DNA of 64,000 nt from Kalaharituber pfeilii (GCA_015179045.1 WHUZ01000087.1:62001-126000), one strand, 5' to 3'. Counted from the stretch's first letter, positions 46,465 to 59,506 are shown. A program made the numbers and translations. The notes: generated from the sequence alone by a model not told the origin.

Positions 46465-47560
46465 ACTATAGCTACATATATCACATGACTTCACCTTACA
46501 AGCTGACTTGAACTCTAACTCGAAACTCCAGAACTGGCGACCAGATATTCTACTAAATGCAGCGCTATAGGAGGTCTTGCTACCGAAATCTCTAGGTCTA
46601 AGTACCCCTAAAAAATCAACAATCGGGGTAGGAATATGCGCCAAGAATTCATCACATCGTGCGTACCCCGCTTTGTTGTGTAGAGCCGCAACTCTCCTCG
46701 GGTCCCCTTACTCGCTTATAGTCTGAACCGCTCTATACATCTACGAATCTGCATTCATTTCGAAATCCACACTTGCCTCCGGCGCCGAGTCTCTAACGAA
46801 ATTGACATATTTTATCAGTATATCCTCACGATACATTTTCCGAATCTGATCGCATATTCTTAGCATCGGGAAATGGATCCCTTTTCCATTTCGACTGGAG
46901 TTGCTGGCTTCCTCTCCTTAGCGCTTGAGCTTGGGAAGATCCTAAGCAATTATACGAGCCAGGTCAATTCTGCTCCGAAGGATGCTCATGACTTACTCAC
47001 TGAGATTACTGCACTGAGTCACACTCTCAAACAGCTGATTACCTTCCTGACAGAGCAAGATGTCAAAGGGAATTTTCACCAAACTTCTGCTCTTTGTATC
47101 GTAATTGAGATCTGTAAGAGCAAGATCGAAAGGCTTCACCCAAAATTAGTCAAGTTTCGAGTATCAGGGGGGTTTAGTGACCGCTTGAAATGGCCATTCA
47201 AGAGAGAAGAGTGTGTAGAGATAGTCCAAACATTGCATCGCTGCACTCAAACAATCGAATTTTCGTTGACTATTGCGAACTGGTATTTCCAATTCCCTTG
47301 ACATTTGCATTTCCAAATACTAAAAGATCATAGTGAACTTCTATCGAAGACATCCGGAGAGGTCATGACTGGCTTATCACAGCAAAAGCAGCAAATAGAC
47401 TCCGTTATGTCGATGTTTCCTGTTATCCCAGATCAAATGTCAAAGATGAGCGCGACCCTTGGTGAGGTCTTGGGTTTCATCTCAACGCTCGATCAACTAG
47501 CTATCGATATGCAGCAAATCAAGCTTGGTGTACAGAACTTGCAGCTGAATATGGACGGTG
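46465..47560. repeat. Second segmental duplication, copy 1
   Basis: Nearly identical to 62505-64000 apart from the LINE inserted in the latter. The homology covers the 5' flank and the first two exons of the NACHT/ankyrin gene; its right limit in copy 2 is beyond the window. Confidence 0.88.
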
Positions 47561-50500
47561 CGTGTACTTACTACTATTTTCCTTTGATTTTTCGTGTGGC
47601 TTATATATATACTTACTGCCTTTTCAGTGGAGAACACCGAAAAACTCCTGGCATGGTTGTCACCACTTGAGCCACAGAAACGACATCAAGATGTCAAATC
47701 TAGCCGACTTAAAAATACGGGAACTTGGATTCTTCAGACAGACCAATTTAAGTCTTGGCTGTCAAGCAGTATTGAAAGGCCAAGTGAACGCATTCTAGGT
47801 TGTTATGGGATGCCGGGGCTGGGAAAACAGTCATTGCGTATATATCCCTAGCTGCTGTTTTGAATTTATTGCTGCCCATATGGCATTACAGCTTTGCTAA
47901 CAGTTCTTGAAGGTCTGTTGTCATTGATCACCTATCTCTCGAAGTCGAGCAACCAAGAGCAGCTATCGTCTACATCTACTGTGACTATCGGGACCAGAAA
48001 GACCAAGTTCCTCTACACCTTGTTGGAAGCCTCATAAAGCAATTGGTGCTGAGACTCTCCTCATCTTCTCAACCATTACCTGAGATGATTACCAAGAAGT
48101 TCGAATCTGCTAGAGAGTCAAGGGCAAGTCTACAACTGGATGATGCCAGAGCTATGTTGAAGGATCTTTCACAAAAGCTTGACATCACCTTTATCTGCAT
48201 TGACGCAATGGATGAGTTGGAAGACCAAACAAGAATAGAGTTCCTCACATTGATCAAGGATATTTTACACATGGAGCGTTCCAGTTCTGAAACCCAATGT
48301 AACAGCATGGTACGGTTATTGTTCACTGGGCGGCCAAATGTTAAGGACCAAGTGTGTCTAGTTCTGGGGAGACAATTGGGGTCGTTAGAGATTGTGGCTA
48401 AGGATGACGACATCCGGAGATACCTTACGCATAAGATTGATAGCGATCCGTCACCTGACGCTATGAATAGCAAGCTCAAGGATGAAGTATTACAGGTGTT
48501 ATTGGAAAAGTCTCAAGGAATGTAAGTTTTAAACGTGCCATATAAATCAAGTCGATATTAATCCTTTTTGTCAGGTTTCTACTCCCCGCGTTACACATAA
48601 ACATGATTTTGCAGAAACCAACGGTCAGGAAGCGACGAGATGCACTACACAATCTACCAACTGGTCTCTATGCTGCCTATGGGATAACTATATCCAGAAT
48701 TCAACAATCAACCCGTAGAGCAGAGCTAGGTATGAAAGTGCTCATGTGGGTATGCCTGGCTGAGAGACCATTAAGAGTAATAGAACTCCGCCATGCATTA
48801 GCCGTAGAGGACGAAGATACAGCCCTCGATGAGGAAAACATTCCTTCAGAAAAGACACTCCTGGACTGTTGCTATGGCTTAGTCATTGTTGATGACGAGA
48901 GCTCCTCTGTGCGTCTAGTGCACTATACACTCCAAGAATATTTTAAGTCACACAGCGAAAATCACTTTCCAACTGGCCATATCTCCCTCGCCACGACGTG
49001 TTTAACGTACCTGAATTTCAGTCCATTAGCTTGTCCTTGTGGGTCGGTTACTGAGCTCAATCAACTTGAAACAGAGTTCCCATTGCTGGACTATGCTTCT
49101 TGTCAGTGGGGCCACCACGCGCGAAACCAGTGTGATGGGTCTGTAGAGGCACTGGCTACCAAGCTGCTTCGGCTACATCATCCTGCAGGAGTTCAGCAAT
49201 TAAGCCGAGTTCTCAACCATGACTTTCGCTACCGTCACGAAGGTATCTACAGTGACAGCTGGGATAGTACCTTTTCTGGGATACATGCCGTTGCATACTT
49301 TGGAGTTGAGAGTATTCTGCAAGTGTTACCACAAGCTTCAAACCCAAATTTAACCGCCCAACGCAGGGATAGTGTCAGTCCGTTGGTTTATGCGATCTGG
49401 TACTTCCGCAACGAGGCTGTAGTGCGCTTGCTCCTTGAGCGAGCTGATATCGAAGCCGACGCAAAGGATCAAGACAGCAGGACTCCGCTTTCATATGCTT
49501 CTGAGAATGGCCATGAGGCTGTAGTGCGCTTGCTTCTTGAACGAGCCGATGTCGAAGCCGATTTACGAGATAAAATGGACAGGACTCCGCTTTCATATGC
49601 TTCTGAGGAAGGCCATGAGGCTGTAGTGCGCTTGCTTCTTGAACGAGCCGATGTCGAAGCCGACGCAAAGGATCAAGACGGCAGGACTCCGCTTTCATAT
49701 GCTTCTGAGGAAGGCCATGAGGCTGTAGTGCGCTTGCTTCTTGAACGAGCCGATGTCGAAGCCGATTTACGGGATAAAATGGGCAGGACTCCGCTTTCAT
49801 ATACTTCTAAGAAAGGCCATGAGGCGGTAGTGCGCTTGCTGCTTGAGCGAGCCGATATCGAAGCTAATGCAAGGGATGGAAGGGGCAAGGCTCCGCTTTC
49901 ATATGCTTCTGCGGAAGGCCATGAGGCTGTAGTGCGCTTGCTGCTTGAGCGAGCCGATATCGAAGCTAATGCAAAGGATCGAGAGCGCAGGACTCCACTT
50001 TCATATGCTTCTAAGAAAGGCTATGAGGCTGTAGTGCGCTTGCTTCTTGAACGAGCCGATATCGAAGCTAATGCAAGGGATGGAAGGGGCAAGACTCCGC
50101 TTTCATATGCTTCTAAGAAAGGCCATGAGGCTGTAGTGCGCTTGCTTCTTGAACGAGCCGATGTCAAAGCCGATTTACGGCATAAAAGGGGCAGGACTCC
50201 GCTTTCATATGCTTCTGAGGAAGGCTATGAGGCTGTAGTGCGCTTGCTTCTTGAACGAGCAGATGTCGAAGCCGATTCACAGGATGACAAGAGCAGGACT
50301 CCACTTTCATATGCTGCTGAGGGAGGCCATGAGGCTGTAGTGCGCTTGCTTCTTGAACGAGCCGATGTCGAAGCCGACGCAAAGGATCAAGACGGCAGGA
50401 CTCCGCTTTCATATGCTTCTGAGAAAGGCCATGAGGCTGTAGTGCGCTTGCTTCTTGAACGAGCCGATGTCGAAGCCGATTTACGGGATACAATGGGTGG

Positions 50501-51628
50501 GACTCCGCTTTCATATGCTGCTGGGAGTGGCAAAGAGGCTGTAGTGCGCTTGCTGCTTGAACGAGCCGATGTCGAAGCCGACGCAAAGGATCAAGACGGC
50601 AGGACTCCGCTTTCATATGCTTCTGAGGAAGGCCATGAGGCTGTAGTGCGCTTGCTTCTTGAACGAGCAGATGTCGAAGCCGATCCACAGGATGACAATA
50701 GCAGGAGTCCGCTTTCATATGCTGCTGAAGGAGGTCATGAGGCTGTAGTGCGCTTGCTTCTTGAACGAGCAGATGTCGAAGCCGATCCACAGGATGACAA
50801 TAGCAGGAGTCCGCTTTCATATGCTGCTGAAGGAGGTCATGAGGCTGTAGTGCGCTTGCTGCTTGAGCGAGCCGATGTCGAAGCCAATGCACAGGATGAC
50901 GATAGCAGGAGTCCGCTTTCATATGCTGCTGAAGGAGGTCATGAGGCTGTAGTGCGCTTGCTTCTTGAACGAGCCGATATCGAAGCCAATTCACAGGATA
51001 CCAATAGGAGGACTCCGCTTTCATATGCTGCTGCGATCGGCAATGAGGCTGTAGTGCGCTTGCTCCTTGAGCGAGCTGATGTCAAGGCCGACGCAAAGGA
51101 TGTACGGGGCAGGACTCCACTTTCATACGCTGCTGCTGCGGGCGGCCATGAGGCTGTAGTGCGCTTGCTTCTTGAACGAGCCAATGTCGAAGCCGACGCA
51201 AAGGATCAAGAGGGCAGGACTCCGCTTTCATATGCTGCTGAGTACGGCAAAGAGGCTGTTGTAGCCTTGCTTATTGTGCGAGCCGAAGTGGATGTAAATG
51301 CAAGGGACTGCAATGGCAAGAGCCCACTTTTATATGCTGTTGAGGATTTCCATAGTAAGACTACACTAAGTTACTCCTTGGGCGAACAGATATTGACGTA
51401 ACTGCAGGGGCCATGAAAAAATTCCCCTTTGCTTATGATTTTCTGCTTAGCGCTGAGCATGTGATACGCAAGCTCCTTGAGCGAGCTGATATCGACGTAC
51501 ACGCAAAAGATAACTATGGCATCACTCCGCTTTCGGTCGCCAATAGCATGTGGAAGCATAAGACTATCACGCGCTTACTTGCTGAGCGAGCAGCATTGAA
51601 TGCAGAGGTAAAGTCATGCGGTGAATAG
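46873..51628 (+). pseudogene. NACHT / ankyrin-repeat NLR protein, two frame breaks
   Basis: Exons 46873-47282, 47334-47557, 47628-47837, 47913-48521 and 48575-51401 fit in phase except for one missing base in exon 3. The N-terminus MDPFSISTGVAGFLSLALEL is the HeLo-like N-terminal domain of fungal STAND proteins. The nucleotide-binding region starts GCYGMPGLGK, where a one-base deletion changes the frame inside the Walker A; it resumes as SVVIDHLSLEVEQPRAAIVY and LDITFICIDAMDELEDQ (Walker B). The C-terminus carries about 20 ankyrin repeats. A second break near 51380 separates the stop at 51401 from further ankyrin sequence to 51628 (HVIRKLLERADIDVHAKD). Probable former non-self recognition receptor. 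If the deletion is a base-calling error, the gene could be active. Confidence 0.8.
49410..51345 (+). repeat. Ankyrin array, 99-bp period
   Basis: About 19 consecutive 33-residue repeats with consensus EAVVRLLLERADVEA, then a variable loop, then RTPLSYA, almost identical at DNA level. Variation is concentrated in the loop after VEA (AKDQDG, LRDKMG, PQDDNS, ARDGRG), the surface finger of ankyrin repeats. Confidence 0.92.
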
Positions 51629-51819
51629 CGGCGAAAGTCGCTGCCATACAGTACGTAGCAGGAGAAGCACACGGTGAGTGCTATATTGCGCCACTTGCTC
51701 AATAGTATCCAGGGATGCAAATCAAAGTCTACATATATAGGATAGTACGGGAAACATCCTCTTAGGAATCCTAGTCCTATCGAAGTGCGTTTGCGGAATG
51801 CGGGGTCAATGTCTTGTTT

Positions 51820-51858
51820 TGCACGCGATCACTGATATTGAAAAAAAAAAAAAAAAAA
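51820..51858 (+). mobile_element. 39-bp LINE 3'-tail insertion with TSD
   Basis: Only about 20 bp of class-A tail (TGCACGCGATCACTGATATTG) plus poly(A), flanked by ATGTCTTGTTT at 51809-51819 and 51859-51869. Without the duplication it would pass as a simple poly(A). Confidence 0.82.
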
Positions 51859-51869
51859 ATGTCTTGTTT

Positions 51870-52618
51870 AGTTATTTGTCTGCTTTTCCTATACCTGTTG
51901 TTTTCTTATGCAATGTGCTATTCAATCTTGATTGCCAATGATCGCTACGTATTTCTGCATTCTTGTGTTTCTAGTAATACTTCGAGGTGAATTTTTTTGA
52001 GTATGGCATACTTGGATTACAGTAGAAGCGAGGGGGATTTCAGGAGGTACAGTATGCAAAGGCCAGCCACTTGTTCAACGTCGTAAGATGGTCGCGTGAC
52101 TTCGCCCTGGATCTCCATTGTAAGAGTGGAGTCTTTGAGAAGCCCCCCGTTCATGCTTCCCAGAGCCCTCCTTAAATACCTCTCCTTGCATGGCCCTTTT
52201 CAAGCTACTGTACATAACCACTTCGGTGTAGGAGGGCACCTTACATCGGTGTTCCGGGTCCAGCCTACCTCAATAGGAAGGCATCTCCTTGCATGACCCT
52301 TTCCAAGCTACTGTACATCCACCCGCCGCCTCACAGTACACCGCTACCGAAGTGATTGCCAGCGACGGCGCCTACAACTCCAGCACGTGACCATGAGCAC
52401 GTAGCTTAGTCCAGGCTGCGGCGAGTCCCCAGTGTATGTCCGGGCAGCAGCTTGATGGGACGGGTACAGTACTGTCGCAAACGCGTCTGGGTGCGGTGGG
52501 GAATCTTGGCATTTCCCGTGCCATGGTGAGGGAAGGCCGGAGGGGGAGGTAACTACTGGTAGTCTGGTTGCACTACCCCTCGTAGAGGGTCTGGTCCAAA
52601 ACATTGATTTTTAGTATG
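51870..52618. other. Intergenic, no gene recognised
   Basis: Contains a roughly 36-bp direct repeat (CTCCTTGCATG..CCCTTT.CAAGCTACTGTACAT) near 52180 and 52283. No coding region recognised. Confidence 0.4.
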
Positions 52619-52623
52619 GGGCC

Positions 52624-52960
52624 TGTTGAAGAATATGCAGAGCTGAAGTGAAACATCGTGCACAGTGGTTGGGTGTGCTGAAACATATGCAACCTGAGCT
52701 GTGGCCATGATGCAAGACTGACGTTTCATGATTTTATGGTCTTCTATTTCCTATACCGATTATATCCTCTTTGCAGTCTGAATCCGCTGCTATGCGCAAC
52801 CTCATTCCGCACCAATGATTGTTTAGTTGGGTACGAAGGTACTTCCTGAATTTTGCTGTATAAATAGGGCCGTTTTGGGACGCACATTTGGGGTTATTCT
52901 ATAGGAATTAATCAATAGTATCCCACCGCACTTTAGCTCGTAATCTGTAGTTTTACCACA
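52624..52960 (+). repeat. 5' LTR of copia element
   Basis: 337 bp, TG...CA. A TATAAATAGGG box near 52860 is the likely promoter. Confidence 0.92.
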
Positions 52961-53129
52961 GGTTATGAGCCCGGCGCTCTCTTAACCTACCACTCTTCTA
53001 TAACTTAACGCTTACACCGTTATCGCCGATACCAGTGCCACACACATCTCTATAGCTGCCCCGCTTACTGCCTGCATCTTCTATATACATTCGTCGCTTC
53101 GACACACCACGTTACTTACCCACTCTACA

Positions 53130-56100
53130 ATGTCGAACTCAACCTCTGTTGCCACTGTTCCTGCCACGGTTGCGCTATCAAACAATGACGTATATCGAGA
53201 TAAGTACGGGGCAGTAACAAAACTAACAGAAATTAACTACAGGCAGTGGCATAAGGAAATCGAGGTTGTACTCAAGTCACACAACCTCTTAGATATCGTA
53301 CTACGAAACGAGAAGGCTCCAACCACAACTGCTGATGGTGACTCATCATCATCATCATCTTCTTCTTCCTCCTCTTCCACATCCACAGCTCAACCAACCA
53401 CAGCTCAATCAACCAAATCAACCCGTCACAAGCATAGCTTCGAGGTTCGAGAGTCAAAAGCTGCATCTATAATATACGCTACACTGTCAGACCGCATCAA
53501 ATTCCAGCTCTCAAAGATCTCCGATCCTGCCGAAGTATGGGAAACGTTGGAAAAGCGGTTCAGCGCACAAAAGAACAATGCACGAGCAGTACGAATAAGC
53601 AATACCTTCAAGGAAGATAAGATGAAAGATACCGAATCTGTCAATGAATTCCTAGGGCGATTAATGGCTTACCAAACCGAACTCGCGCATACTGATTATG
53701 CTGTGACAGATGAGCAGCTTATAACTCACGCAATGCAGAGACTTACACCGAAATACGAGTTCTATAGGCGCTATATACTTGACAGACCTGCCGATTGCAG
53801 AACCATCGACTACACCCTGAACCTCCTTCTAGAATTCGAGTTAGGACAAGAGAATGCCACACAGTCTACAGTAATGGTCACTCAAGACAGAGGAAGAGGT
53901 AACCGCCGGGGAAGAGGCAGAGGAGGATATAGGGGTAGAAGAGGTGGCTATAAGAATGGAAGTGATTCTCATCTAACATGCTGGCATTGCCTAAAAAAGG
54001 GACATAAAAGTAAGGACTGCAATCTCAGAAAACGAAGCGAAGAACTCCGAAATCGAACCAAAAAGCCGAAGTTAGAAGACCTCACTGAGTCAGGTCAAGC
54101 GAAGAATGTCAGAGCATGTGTCCACTTCACGCAATTTGAGCCAGCCTCCGTGACCGACCATAAATTATGGTACATAGACTCTGGTGCATCGGATCATATG
54201 TGCAGTACGCTCACTACCTTCTCGCATCTCCGTCGCCTGCCGAAACGTCGACCTGTCTATCTGGGAGATAACACCGTGGTATATGCCTATGGGATAGGCT
54301 CTATTTATCTGAAGGATAAAAGTGTTTTCATGTTAAAGGACGTCTTGTATATACCTGACTTGGGATGTAATCTTATTTCTGTTGGGAAATGTCTTCAGGC
54401 AAAATTGAGGGTGATGTTTGACGACGAAAAATGCGAAATAATCGATAAAATCAATAATTCGACGCTCACTACCGGCAGATATAACAAAGGAATGTTCGTC
54501 CTCTCTGCTACACCTATTAAATTATCGCGCGCGTCAATTGCAGCCCTCGCCTCGTCATCCGCCGCTCCGACCACCACTTCGTCCGCCGCTCCCTCGTCCG
54601 CCGCTTCGTCCGCCGCTTCTCCGTCCGCCGCTTCGTCCGCCGCTTCTCCGTCCGCCGCTTCGTCCGCCGCTTCTTTGTCCGTTGCTTCGTCCACTGCTTC
54701 GTCATCCTCTCAACTAGATATTTGGCACCGCCGACTTGGACACATGAACTATGGATACATATTAGAACTATCAAAGGGTCTTGCTACAGGAATATCTCTA
54801 CCAAAATCAGCCCAAAAGTCTACCTCCGTCTGTGTACCATGTCTTGAGGGAAAGCAACATATGAACATAAACCGAAATCCATCAGAGCGGGCCCAGTACC
54901 GTTACAACTTATCCACTCAGACTCAGCAATGTTCTCAGTACCCTCAATCGGCGGAAGTCTATACTACATTATTTACATTGACGACCTGACACGGATGACG
55001 TGGATATATTTCTTGAAGTCGAAATCAGCTGCGGAGATATGCGAAGTTTTCGAAAGATACAAGGCATTGGTGGAAAACGAGCGCGCCAACATGGACCACC
55101 GCGTCATACAAAGGTTCCGGTGTGATAATGGGCGTGGGGAGTACGATAATGCACGGTTCAAAGGCATACTACAACAGAAAGGAATTACATTTGAACCATC
55201 CGTTCCTTATACTCAGCATCAAAATGGTGTTAGTGAGAGAAAGAATAGGACAATTCAAGAAATGGTGGTGAGTATGCTGAGTGACTCTGGACTCGGTAAG
55301 GAATTCTGGGGTGAAGCAGCCAATACGGCTGTCTACCTATTGAACCGTGCACCCTCACGAGCAGTTACAGACAAAGATAACAGAAAGCTAACACCATATG
55401 AAGCGTGGTATGGAAAGGTACCGGAGCTACATCACCTAAGAATTTTTGGCTGCAATGCACATGTGCTCGTGCCAAAGAAGAAAAGAGTAAAGCTCCAGGT
55501 GAAGTCTCTAAGATGTACGTTCTTAGGTTATGTTCACAATACCACGAAGATATGGCGCGTTTGGGAACCCCAAAGCCGCCAGGCGTTTGAAGCCAGTGAT
55601 ATTGTATTTGATGAAAGCAAGTCTGCATTCACTGATTGAGATTTGAGAAAAGCCGTTGAAAGACACGGCGATGTCGTTGAAAGACACGGCATAGGGTCAG
55701 ATATGCGCAATACCGTCGACGAAAATAATACCGTCATTGAGAGTCATGACGAAGAGAATCCCGTCATTGAAAGACATGACGAAGAGAGTTCCGTCGTTGA
55801 AAGATACGGCGAAGTGAAAGCGCATAATGAGGACCGCAATAAATTGATTGATGAAGTGCAGATGGCTGACACTGTGAGTCTAGATAAATCAGTGCCAGGT
55901 CTGACTTCAGATGAGCCGAGTCCTCGTATTATTAACCTCAGTGATGATGAAGATACAAGTGCAGACAAGGTAAATAAGCCCACATCCAATGCTGCAAGAT
56001 GCATTGAGAGAGAGATATCCAGGTGCTGTTCAGCACTGGAAGCATCCACCCCTCGGGTAGACCTTGAGCCGGCAAGGCTACGCATACTCAATTGTCTGGC

Positions 56101-57709
56101 AGAGGCTTACAGAAAACATGATCAGACTCTTGCTCTCCCTGATAGCACTGATGAGCCCACTACCTACAAAGAGGCTATACAAAGTCGCGAGTGCTGGGAA
56201 TGGCAGCAAGCAATGCAAGAGGAGTATGACTCTCTAATCTCCAACGGGACTTGGGAACTCGTTGCGCCGCCAGCAAGGGGGGGTGTAATTGGATGCAAGT
56301 GGGTTTTCAAAATCAAAGTTAATGCTGACGGCACTACTCGCTATAAAGCTCGGCTAGTTATCAAGGGGTATGAACAAATAGAAGGAGTGAATTATGGAGA
56401 GACCTTCGCCCCTGTCCCAAAATTTGCTACTGTTAGAATGCTGATGGCCTTAGCGGCTGATAGAGATTGGGACATAGATCAGATGGATGTTGTTACTGCT
56501 TTCTTACATCCTGAACTAGCCGAGGAGGTCTATATGGCACAGCCAGAAGGATTTGAGGCGAGTGGGAGTACAAAAGTGTGCCGGCTGAAGAAGGCGTTAT
56601 ACGGGCTAAAACAGGCACCACGGGCGTGGTACTCTAATATTCATGCTTATCTTGTCTCTATAGGTTTCACTCGCTCAACGGAGGATTCGAATTTATATAT
56701 CATGGCGACTGACTCAATTCTCCTCCTGTTATGGGTAGACGATATACTCATTTTCTTACCTACAGACAAAAGAGCGAAGGCAGATGAGATTAAGCTGAAA
56801 TTATCGAAGAGATATAAGATGAAGGATATGGGGGCCGCACGCCTGTTCATAGGCCTGGAGATTGAGAGAGATAGAGCGAACCGAACTCTACGCCTTCACC
56901 AAACCAGATACTTTACTTCTATAATAGAGAAGTTCGGTCTCCAACTTATATCAAAAGGCCTCTCAACGCCTCTTGCCGCCCGTCTATTACCAGGAAATGC
57001 TGATCAGATTCTCCCTCATGTTGAAGTTGCCAGGTACCAGTCTTTGGTGGGAAAATTAATGTATGCAATGCTAGGAACTCGCCCAGATCTCGCCTACACA
57101 ATATCAGTACTAGGGCGTTTCAATTCAAATCCTACAGCAGAACACGCTGCCGCCGCAAAACGAGTCCTCCGATACCTATTACAGACGCTCAATCATGGGC
57201 TCGTATATGGTAGAACAAGCAACCTCATCGGATACAGCGACTCTGACTGGGCTGGTGACCTCGATGATAGGCGTTCGACATCCGGATATGTGTTTACACT
57301 CAACGGCGGTGCAATTTCATGGAAATCGCGAAAGCAACCCACAGTAGCTCTATCATCCACTGAAGCAGAATATATGGCTGCAACTGAAGCTTGCAAAGAA
57401 GCTATCTGGCTGCGCAGACTATTCAGTGAGCTAACTCGCGTGTGGGATATGGGCTCTAAGCCCGAGCCTCAAACTATCTACATCGACAACAATGGGGCCA
57501 TGGATTTAGCGAAAAACCCAAAGCACCATGACCGAACGAAACACATTGCTATCAGGCATCATTTCATCCGGGAAGTCATTGAACGCGGATCGGTTATACT
57601 CCATTACGTTCCCACCGAATCAAATATAGCCGATATCCTTACGAAGCCGCTGGGGAGAGAAAAACATGAGAGGCACATGACTGCAATGGGGGTCCGTTCA
57701 ATTTCTTAA
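53130..57709 (+). pseudogene. Copia Gag-Pol polyprotein, one frameshift and one internal stop
   Basis: ATG at 53130 starts Gag (YRQWHKEIEVVLKSHNL), then a CWHCLKKGHKSKDC zinc knuckle, protease LWYIDSGASDHMC, a Ser/Ala-rich insert (about 54540-54712), and pre-integrase LDIWHRRLGHMNYG. A one-base shift near 54895 moves the frame; integrase follows (LIHSD, RFRCDNGRGEYDN, HQNGVSERKNRT). A TGA at 55637 stops it. Downstream in the same frame come a run of ERHG/ERHDEE repeats, RT (KWVFKIKVNADGTTRYKARL, catalytic LLWVDDILIF) and RNase H (GYSDSDWAGDLDDRRSTSGY, STEAEYMA). Domain order PR-IN-RT-RH defines copia. Not translatable as one protein. Confidence 0.93.
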
Positions 57710-58076
57710 GATATATATATTTTGATTTACCTCCTGATTTTTGGTCATTTCGCGATGATACTGATTTTACTGAATTTTATGACTCAATCTCGTCTCTGAT
57801 TTTTGATTTTTTAGCATTTTCCGGGAGTAGTACTCTTTCTCTCACACAGGTTTTTCCCACTGGGTTTTTCTGTGGCGGTATGCAAAAAGGCATCGAGAGT
57901 TTTAACGAGGCTACGGGGATCATATATTTTTGATTTTATGACTCTGGATTATATGGGCCCTTCGAATGTTGCACAACTGTCTACATGGTACCTGTCTGTT
58001 TTTGAAAGCATCTGTTTCTGACTGATCGTGAATTTTCTGAAGCATTGATTGTGCGGATATTTCGGTTGAGTGGGAG

Positions 58077-58413
58077 TGTTGAAGAATATGCAGAGCTGAA
58101 GTGAAACATCGTGCACAGTGGTTGGGTGTGCTGAAACATATGCAACCTGAGCTGTGGCCATGATGCAAGACTGACGTTTCATGATTTTATGGTCTTCTAT
58201 TTCCTATACCGATTATATCCTCTTTGCAGTCTGAATCCGCTGCTATGCGCAACCTCATTCCGCACCAATGATTGTTTAGTTGGGTACGAAGGTACTTCCT
58301 GAATTTTGCTGTATAAATAGGGCCGTTTTGGGACGCACATTTGGGGTTATTCTATAGGAATTAATCAATAGTATCTCACCGCACTTTAGCTCGTAATCTG
58401 TAGTTTTACCACA
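58077..58413 (+). repeat. 3' LTR of copia element
   Basis: 337 bp, nearly identical to 52624-52960. Confidence 0.92.
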
Positions 58414-58470
58414 GGGCCCGGTTCAAGATGGTGTCTTGGCAGACGACACCAATATTCTATTAGCTTAGTA

Positions 58471-58910
58471 TACCGTATTAACTCACATAAGAGCAAGAAA
58501 ACAAAGGCGCGCTAGTTCGGTCTTGGCAAACCTCTCAGCGCCAGTGCGCGTGTATCACGCACGGGCACGTAATGATCCATGCTAACCTCAACACCACGGA
58601 GATTGATACTGTGAAGGAAATGCGAAAAATGCAATGCGCAAATGCGCAAATGCGTCGCAGTCGCACAATGGCTATCTGAGCTACATAGAGAATTAGCGAG
58701 CATCACTAGTCAAGTGTCTTTTTGGCCTGGCGGACGGTAATCTCTGCGTTTACTACCTCCGTTACAGAGTAGAGAAGCTGGAGATTAGCCGTGCTTAGTA
58801 ATGCCAAGATTGCACGAATAGCGCGCTAGCGCGATTAATGGCGCCTGAGTCCTGCCAAGACCGAACTAGCGCGCGTTTGTTTTCTTGCTCTTATGTGAGT
58901 TAATACGGTA
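58471..58910. mobile_element. 440-bp MITE with TACCGTATTAAC ends
   Basis: TACCGTATTAACTCACATAA and the next roughly 37 bp are inverted at the right end (58854-58910) with one or two mismatches. TA at each terminus is compatible with a TA target. No coding capacity. Confidence 0.82.
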
Positions 58911-58991
58911 CTCATGCTGGTGCTCAATACTTAACATGCTCATTTTGCTCGATATTTGATGCACGTACTCAGTATACTCAATGTACTCAAT

Positions 58992-59190
58992 ATCTTATAT
59001 AGTACTGAGTTACATCCCTCTTGGCGTACACCGAACCCCTGTCAGAAAAGACCTTGGCAGCAACCGCGAATGCCATCTTACATCTTATATAGTACTGAGT
59101 TACATCCCTCTTGGCGTACACCGAACCCCTGTCAAAAAAGACCTTGGCGACAACCGCGAATGCCATCTTACATATCTTATATAGTACTGA
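58992..59190. repeat. Tandem repeat, about 90-bp unit
   Basis: Units starting ATCTTATATAGTACTGAG at 58992, 59082 and 59174 (third truncated) contain CCTCTTGGCGTACACCGAAC. A further dispersed copy is at 61385-61470. Confidence 0.85.
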
Positions 59191-59307
59191 GTTACGAGAG
59201 AATGCCCGCTCGCTACGCTCGCAATGGGGGCAGAGCATGTAGGGGGAGCTGAGGCAGAGCTTGCAACCGGGGTTAGGGGCTCTGCAGTGCTGTCATGAAG
59301 TAGCAAA

Positions 59308-59506
59308 CCCTTCACACAGGAGTTTCCAGGGATCTCTACTTGTATCTGGTATTGTCATTGTTGTTATTCTCACTTCCCCTTCACATAGGAGTTTCTGGGG
59401 ATTTCTACTTTTATATCTAACTTTCCTTTTATTTCATATGTAACTAAACATCGCCATAGCCCGGAGGGCGGCATGCGATTAATGATATAAAAAAAAAAAA
59501 AAAAAC
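59308..59506 (+). mobile_element. 199-bp LINE-derived insertion with TSD
   Basis: TSD GAAGTAGCAAA at 59297-59307 and 59507-59517; class-A tail and poly(A) at the end. The body, with CCCTTCACACAGGAGTTTCC and a second CCCCTTCACATAGGAGTTTC, matches the UTR of the element at 28691-29007. Confidence 0.88.

Larger units (their letters stand above)
52624..58413 (+). mobile_element. Complete Ty1/copia LTR retrotransposon with 5-bp TSD
   Basis: Two 337-bp LTRs (52624-52960 and 58077-58413), beginning TGTTGAAGAATATG and ending TTTTACCACA, are flanked by GGGCC at 52619-52623 and 58414-58418. A candidate primer-binding site (GGTTATGAGCCCGGCG) follows the 5' LTR, and a purine-rich GAGTGGGAG precedes the 3' LTR. 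I saw one LTR difference (TATCCCACC versus TATCTCACC), so insertion is recent. Confidence 0.95.

Noticed and set aside
49375..51184. Long antisense frames over the ankyrin array
   Set aside because: Repeat periodicity (99 bp, a multiple of three) keeps the opposite strand open; no domain is visible.
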